Source: Rallus limicola
Taxonomy: Eukaryota > Chordata > Aves > Gruiformes > Rallidae
Assembly (NCBI GenBank): GCA_022605955.1
Contig: JAKCOZ010000041.1
Coordinates: 207,501-271,500 of the forward strand
Reading direction: 5' to 3'
DNA length: 64,000 nucleotides
Part shown: positions 60,897-64,000 of the stretch, in pieces
How the letters are laid out: each line of letters starts with the position of its first letter
Numbering within the stretch: the stretch's first letter is position 1
The notes under the pieces: model-generated
The model's database searches: none
Told to the model about the DNA's origin: nothing
What the model saw: the letters and a program-made list of their open reading frames with translations, nothing else
Position numbers and translations under genes: made by a program

Positions 60897-60914
60897 TGGC
60901 GTCACGGACAGGAT
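60897..60914 (+). other. Probable primer-binding site
   Basis: TGGCGTCACGGACAGGAT begins with TGG, the complement of a tRNA CCA end, just after the LTR. The TGGCG start and CAGGATTC tail resemble the complement of a serine tRNA 3' end, but with small insertions and deletions in the middle, so the primer identity is tentative. The site starts 6 bases after the inferred LTR end instead of the usual 0-3. Confidence 0.5.
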
Positions 60915-60919
60915 TCCCT

Positions 60920-60928
60920 GAAGTGAGA
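60920..60928 (+). promoter_or_regulatory. Candidate splice donor for subgenomic env mRNA
   Basis: GAA|GTGAGAG, with the cut between 60922 and 60923, fits the donor consensus except for A in place of G just before GT. A donor shortly after the primer-binding site is usual in simple retroviruses. This is a sequence match only. Confidence 0.3.
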
Positions 60929-60939
60929 GTGCCGCATAT

Positions 60940-61500
60940 TTCACCCACTTTCCTTTTGTATGTTTGTCCCTCGGGACGGGAGGAGTGTGCATTTTGTTTA
61001 AAGTGGCACTCCGGTTTCTTTGATATTTCACCCCCTTTCTTTCTGTGTGTGTGTCCCTCGGGACGGGAGGGGTGTGCATTTTGTTTAAAGCATCACTCCG
61101 GTTTGTTTTTTTTTGTATGTGTGTCCCTCGGGACGGGAGGAGTGAACTTTTTGTTTAAAAGCATCACTCCGGTTTGTTTTTTTTTGTATGTGTGTCCCTC
61201 GGGACGGGAGGAGTGTGCATTTTGTTTAAAGTGTCACTCTGGTTTGTTGTTTTTTTTGTATGTGTGTCCCTCGGGACGGGAGGAGTGAACCTTTTGCTTA
61301 AAGTGTCACTCCGGTTTATCACCCCCTTTCCTTTTTGTGGATGTCCCTCGGGACGGGAGGAGTGAACCTTTTGTTTAAAGTTTTGCTCCAGTTTCTTTCC
61401 TTTTGTGTGTATGTCCTTCGGGACGGGAGGAGTGAAGTCTTTGTTTAAAGCATCACTCCGGTTTGTTTTGTTTTGTTTTTTTTTTTGTTTGTATGTCCAA
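60940..61500 (+). repeat. Leader tandem repeat with hairpin in every unit
   Basis: Seven copies of a unit starting GTCCYTCGGGACGGGAGG at 60966, 61053, 61123, 61194, 61266, 61343 and 61413 (spacings 87, 70, 71, 72, 77 and 70), plus a partial eighth at about 61494. Each unit continues with AGTG, a short variable part, TTTGTTTAAAG, CACTCCGGTTT and a T-rich run. GTCC and GGAC in each unit can pair as a 4-bp stem closing a CTCG loop (TTCG in copy 7). It lies between the primer-binding site and gag, where retroviral packaging signals sit. Reading frames across it drift because unit length is not a multiple of 3, so it is not coding. Confidence 0.85.
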
Positions 61501-61510
61501 TTTGTTTAAT

Positions 61511-62252
61511 ATGGGTGAAAATGTGTTGTATGATCTTTTAGAGAAACATCTTACCCGTCCTTCTGTACCAGGCATGGACTGGGCACAGAAGAATTGGTAT
61601 AACCTGCAGAGTGTGACAGACCGAACCACTGCTTTACGAAAAGATGCAAAAGTACGGTCTGGGAAAGGGAAACCACTCTGCACCTTGGTCCCTGACCCAG
61701 AGAGCAGCTTTTTGGGCTGGAGGACTTAACCCTTTAGAGAGAGGCGATCCCCTTGCAATTGTAGGAACAGTTGATCAATTAGTAGAAAGTGTACAAAAAG
61801 CAGCATGCCTGCAAATGATATATGATCGGGAACTCGAACCTAAATATGAATCTCCAATGATGATGCCGGTCGATCCAGACCGTATGACTCCTCTTATAAG
61901 AGGACTCCCCAAAACTCTGAAACCAATTGGCATTCAATTGCAAGAGAAAATACAGGCAATACCTCCAGGGGAGAGAGTTGCCACTGCATTAGAAGGAATG
62001 GTGACCCCTAATAATCGATCTCCGGGAAAGAAAGTGTGGACTTGGGGAGAGGTTGCTCAGGAATTGATTAATTACAGGAGAAAATACGGTCCTGTGACTA
62101 CGTCATATGCCAGACCCGATCCAAAAGTTTTAAAACGCACAGAACTGACATCTCCCCCAAGCAGCCAAAAGGAAACATTCCCTGTAACATCACACAGTGT
62201 CAAAAATACAAGCAAAAGATGCTCATGGGAAAGAATACAAGATCAATACTAG
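61511..62252 (+). pseudogene. gag: Broken gag-like gene, N-terminal part, frameshifted
   Basis: Likely remnant of gag, encoding the virion structural polyprotein. The best start is the ATG at 61511, which gives Met-Gly-Glu-Asn, the Gly-2 needed for N-myristoylation in many retroviral matrix proteins; an in-frame ATG lies 18 bases upstream at 61493. This frame reads about 73 codons (with the motif VPGMDWAQKNW) and stops at 61729. The next frame (+1) is open from 61644 to 62252 and contains DRELEPKYESP, RGLPKTLKPIGIQLQEK and WTWGEVAQELINY. The two frames overlap at about 61644-61729, so an indel probably lies there. Full gag is usually 500 codons or more; here no major homology region and no CCHC zinc knuckle are visible, so the capsid C-terminus and nucleocapsid are missing. 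The tail after about 62150 is Ser/Thr/Lys-rich and may be unrelated to gag. Gag identity rests on position, the Met-Gly start and general resemblance; I cannot name the closest relative. Confidence 0.65.
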
Positions 62253-62632
62253 GTGGATTATTCCATCCTTCTAATAACCACCTAGTGTCAGTTCCCTAGA
62301 AGGAACCAAGTTCAGTTTTGTCCCCCACCGCCTCTTTTTTTTAATTGTTTGGTTTGGTTTTTGTTTTTTATCTGCTGGAAGAGAGTGCAAACTCTCTCTC
62401 TCTCTATCCAGTAACCAACCCTGCTCACCTCCCTCCCCCCCCCCCTCCTCCCCTCTGCCGCGGAAGCGGTGAGAGAGCACCCTGCTCGCCCATTCCCTCC
62501 TCCTCCCCCCCCCCCCCCCCCCCCCGCCCCTCCACACTGCCTTCCTTGGACTTTAACACCTTTTGTTTGTTTGTTTGTTTGTTTCTCACCGAGAAGCGAG
62601 TTTGTTTTTTTGAACCAACAAACACTGCGAGG
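62253..62632 (+). other. Pyrimidine-rich spacer where pol should be
   Basis: No pol sequence is present. The + strand carries a T-rich run (62333-62370), a CT repeat (62392-62406), an 11-base C run (62435-62445), a 21-base C run (62505-62525) and a TTTG repeat (62561-62584). Two similar C-rich segments start with ACCCTGCTC at about 62419 and 62479, suggesting a small internal duplication. The tract could act as the polypyrimidine part of a splice acceptor for env, or may simply be a deletion junction that expanded. Open frames through it on either strand are low-complexity artefacts (Pro/Ser or Gly/Arg/Glu runs). Confidence 0.7.
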
Positions 62633-63202
62633 ATGCCTACATTTGTAGCAGCAATATTTCTTTTTGTCCTTGCTTATGCAAGTCGAGATCAGTTGACTCC
62701 ACCTGGATTTGAAAATAATGAGTTTATCCTGTTAGCCAAATCTGTAAGTAAAGCTTTCCATTTAAGCCATTGCTGGGTATGTGGTGGACCCTTCGGTCTA
62801 TCAAGCTGGCCATGGGTTGTTACACCCCTCAGCCCAGGACAAATTGCGAGCAATTCTGCGATCCTGCAACACCGCATGGTTTTAGATTACCTTCTGGCTG
62901 AAGAGGGAGGAGTATGTGGGAAATTAAATATTTCTAACTGTTGTTTGCAAATCCGTGATGTGGGTGAAGTAGTCACACAACTGACAACAAATATCCGAAA
63001 GCTAGCCCATATTCCTGTCCAAACATGGAACGGCTGGGACATCTATCTGTGGTCCTGGTTGCCAGGAGCCCCGGCTAAAACGCCTTTTATTCTATATGAT
63101 GTGTGGATTAGCAGCTCTGATGTTTTTGCCTTGTGTGATACCATGCCTGATTCAGTTAGGCATGATTCAGGCCTGATTCAGTCAGGCTTAGTGTTAGGGT
63201 AA
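62633..63202 (+). pseudogene. env: Broken env gene: internally deleted and frameshifted
   Basis: Remnant of a gamma-type retroviral envelope gene (surface SU plus transmembrane TM). From the ATG at 62633 the frame reads 189 codons. Residues 1 to about 17 form a hydrophobic signal peptide; residues 18-70 are the start of SU, with CWVCGG at 47-52. At about residue 70-75 the sequence jumps to the TM ectodomain: a heptad-like segment (about 77-92), GGVCG, then Cys95 and Cys103-Cys104 (seven residues between, one more than the classical CX6CC) and an Asn-Ile-Ser glycosylation sequon at 99. Most of SU, the furin site and the fusion peptide are missing; intact Env is 500-650 residues. After about residue 150 the frame is lost: a hydrophobic membrane-spanning stretch is encoded in the +1 frame from about 63087 and ends at TGA 63174-63176. 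The last codons of the 189-codon frame already run into telomeric repeat. The frame is open upstream to 62345 but that part is low-complexity spacer, so 62633 is preferred. It cannot make a working envelope. Confidence 0.85.
63148..63190 (+). other. ERV/satellite junction with microhomology
   Basis: TGATTCAG occurs three times (63148, 63163 and 63174), and TTCAGTTAGG at 63151-63160 equals the commonest punctuation motif of the telomeric array. The last copy runs as CAGTCAGGCTTAGTG straight into satellite. The matching satellite copy at about 39077 reads TTAGGCTTAGTG, so AGGCTTAGTG is shared across the breakpoint. Confidence 0.75.
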
Positions 63203-64000
63203 GGGTTAGGGTTAGGGTTTAGTTAGGTTTAGGGTTAGGGTTAGGGTTAGGGTTAGGGTTCGATTTGGGGTTCAGTAAGGGTTAGGTAAGGGTTCTGTAA
63301 GGGTTTGGGTTAGGGTTAGGGTTAGGTTTATGGTTCAGTTAGGATTAGGGTTACGGTTAGGTTTAGGGTTAGTTTTAGGGTTAATTTAGCTTTAGGGTTA
63401 GGGTTCAGTTAGGGTTATTGTTAAGGTTAGGGTAAGGGTTAGTGTTAGGATTAGGTTTCATTGAGGATTAGGGTTAGGGTTAGCCTTAGGGAGCAGTTAG
63501 GGTTAGGGTTAGGGTTAGGGTTAGAGTTAGGGTAAGGGTTCTGTTAGGGTTTGTGTTAGGGTAAGGGTTAGGTTTAGGTTTAGGGTTCAGTTAGCGTTAG
63601 GGTTAAGGTTAGGGTTAGGGTTAGGGTAAGGGTTAGGGTTAGGGTTAGGGTTCAGTTAGGGTTAGGACTAGGGTTTGGGTTAGGGTAAGGGTTAGAGTTA
63701 GGTTTATGGTTCAGTTAGCGTTAGGGTAAGGGTTAGGGTTAGGGTTAGGATTAGGATTGTGGTTAGTGTTCACTTAGTGTAAGGGTTAGGGTTAGGATTA
63801 GGGTTAGGAATAGGGTTAGGGTTAGGGTTAGGGTTCAGTTAGGATTAAAGTCAGGGATAGGGTTAGGGTTAGGTTTAGGGTTAGGGTTAGGGTTAGGGTT
63901 CAGTTAGGGTTATGGTTAGAGTTAGGGTTAGGGTTAGGGTTAGGGTTAGGGTTAGGCTTATTGTTAGGGTAAGGGTTAGGGTTAGGGTTTAGTTAGGTTT
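63186..64000 (+). repeat. Telomeric satellite, right array (copy of 39.08-40.11 kb)
   Basis: Same degenerate TTAGGG in the same orientation as the left array. By eye 63186-63673 is identical to 39081-39568. Then 217 bases of the upstream copy (39569-39785) are missing, and 63674-64000 matches 39786-40112 with about three base changes and no further indel. The homologous block at 35527 is less similar. The array continues past the window end. Confidence 0.85.

Larger units (their letters stand above)
60046..63185 (+). mobile_element. Defective endogenous retrovirus, 5' LTR-leader-gag-env remnant
   Basis: A single retroviral remnant inserted in telomeric satellite, the only non-satellite DNA in the window. 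Order: 5' LTR, primer-binding-like site, hairpin-repeat leader, broken gag, pyrimidine-rich spacer, broken env. No protease, reverse transcriptase, RNase H or integrase sequence is present between gag and env, and the 3' LTR is missing. The Env remnant has a gamma-type layout (CWVC motif in SU, a conserved TM ectodomain with a C-X7-CC cysteine cluster). The 5' boundary is clean (TGT after CAGGG); the 3' boundary is ragged and lies in sequence resembling the satellite (63151-63190). A target-site duplication cannot be tested without the 3' LTR. Such an element could only move with proteins supplied in trans before it lost its 3' end. Class assignment (gammaretrovirus-like, sauropsid host) rests on the Env remnant and general appearance. 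Confidence 0.9.

Noticed and set aside
60873..61079. Minus-strand frame opposite the leader repeats
   Set aside because: It mirrors the tandem repeat and has no recognisable domain; the element is coded on the + strand.
60896..61365. Overlapping + strand frames across the retroviral leader (60896-61288 and 61174-61365)
   Set aside because: They follow the 70-87 base hairpin repeats, start at poor or non-ATG codons, and change frame between units because unit length varies.
61453..61683. Minus-strand frame opposite gag
   Set aside because: Antisense shadow of the gag-like sequence.
62345..62632. N-terminal extension of env by 96 codons
   Set aside because: The extension is low-complexity Pro/Ser sequence from the pyrimidine tract. 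A hydrophobic signal peptide begins right at the ATG at 62633.
62271..62877. Minus-strand frames opposite the spacer and env (62271-62537, 62425-62625, 62689-62877)
   Set aside because: The first two are Gly/Arg/Glu runs from the C-rich and TTTG tracts; the third is an antisense shadow of env.
63186..64000. 3' LTR or target-site duplication after env
   Set aside because: The sequence is pure telomeric satellite; nothing matches 60046-60890, so neither can be identified.

Overview
This window is almost pure vertebrate-type telomeric DNA interrupted once by a broken endogenous retrovirus (ERV). About 95% of it (1-60045 and 63186-64000) is degenerate TTAGGG repeat, always G-rich on the + strand. 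The TTAGGG unit indicates a vertebrate. The style of the ERV (LTR, gamma-type Env) makes me favour a sauropsid, most likely a bird, but that is an inference that a database search could overturn. The array is not an active chromosome end: perfect TTAGGG runs reach only about 10 copies, and single-base variants (TTAGTG, TTAGCG, TTATGG, TTACGG, TTTGGG, TTAGGT) plus an off-phase 5-mer, TTCAG, occur throughout. It reads as subtelomeric or interstitial telomeric satellite.

Layout. 1-5864: degenerate array with a 0.6 kb local duplication. 5865-26580: nested tandem duplications, namely a pair of about 2.5 kb units (5865-10925), a large tandem pair of 8.4 and 8.9 kb (9265-17694 and 17695-26580), and within these a 1.5 kb pair and a 1.94 kb pair. 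26580-50000: further higher-order blocks, including a 1.44 kb pair, a 3.5 kb pair, and a 3.6-4.3 kb block repeated 15 kb away. 50000-60045: mostly monomeric, with only short local duplications. The copies share the same odd variants, so the degeneracy is real sequence history and not random read error.

60046-63185: a single ERV in + orientation. It has a 5' LTR of about 845 bp (TGT...ACA ends, TATA box, ATTAAA signal), a primer-binding-site-like sequence, and a long leader built of seven tandem copies of a 70-87 bp unit, each carrying a GTCC-YTCG-GGAC hairpin. A frameshifted gag-like gene follows, then a pyrimidine-rich spacer where pol should be, then an internally deleted and frameshifted env. 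There is no pol and no 3' LTR. The 3' end runs directly into telomeric repeat at a microhomology-rich junction. The 488 bp of satellite after the junction look identical to 39081-39568 in the same window, which suggests that array recombination removed the 3' end. None of the ERV genes can make a complete protein.

No cellular protein-coding gene, tRNA, rRNA or CRISPR array was seen. Block limits in the satellite were found by eye and are good to tens of bases at best.
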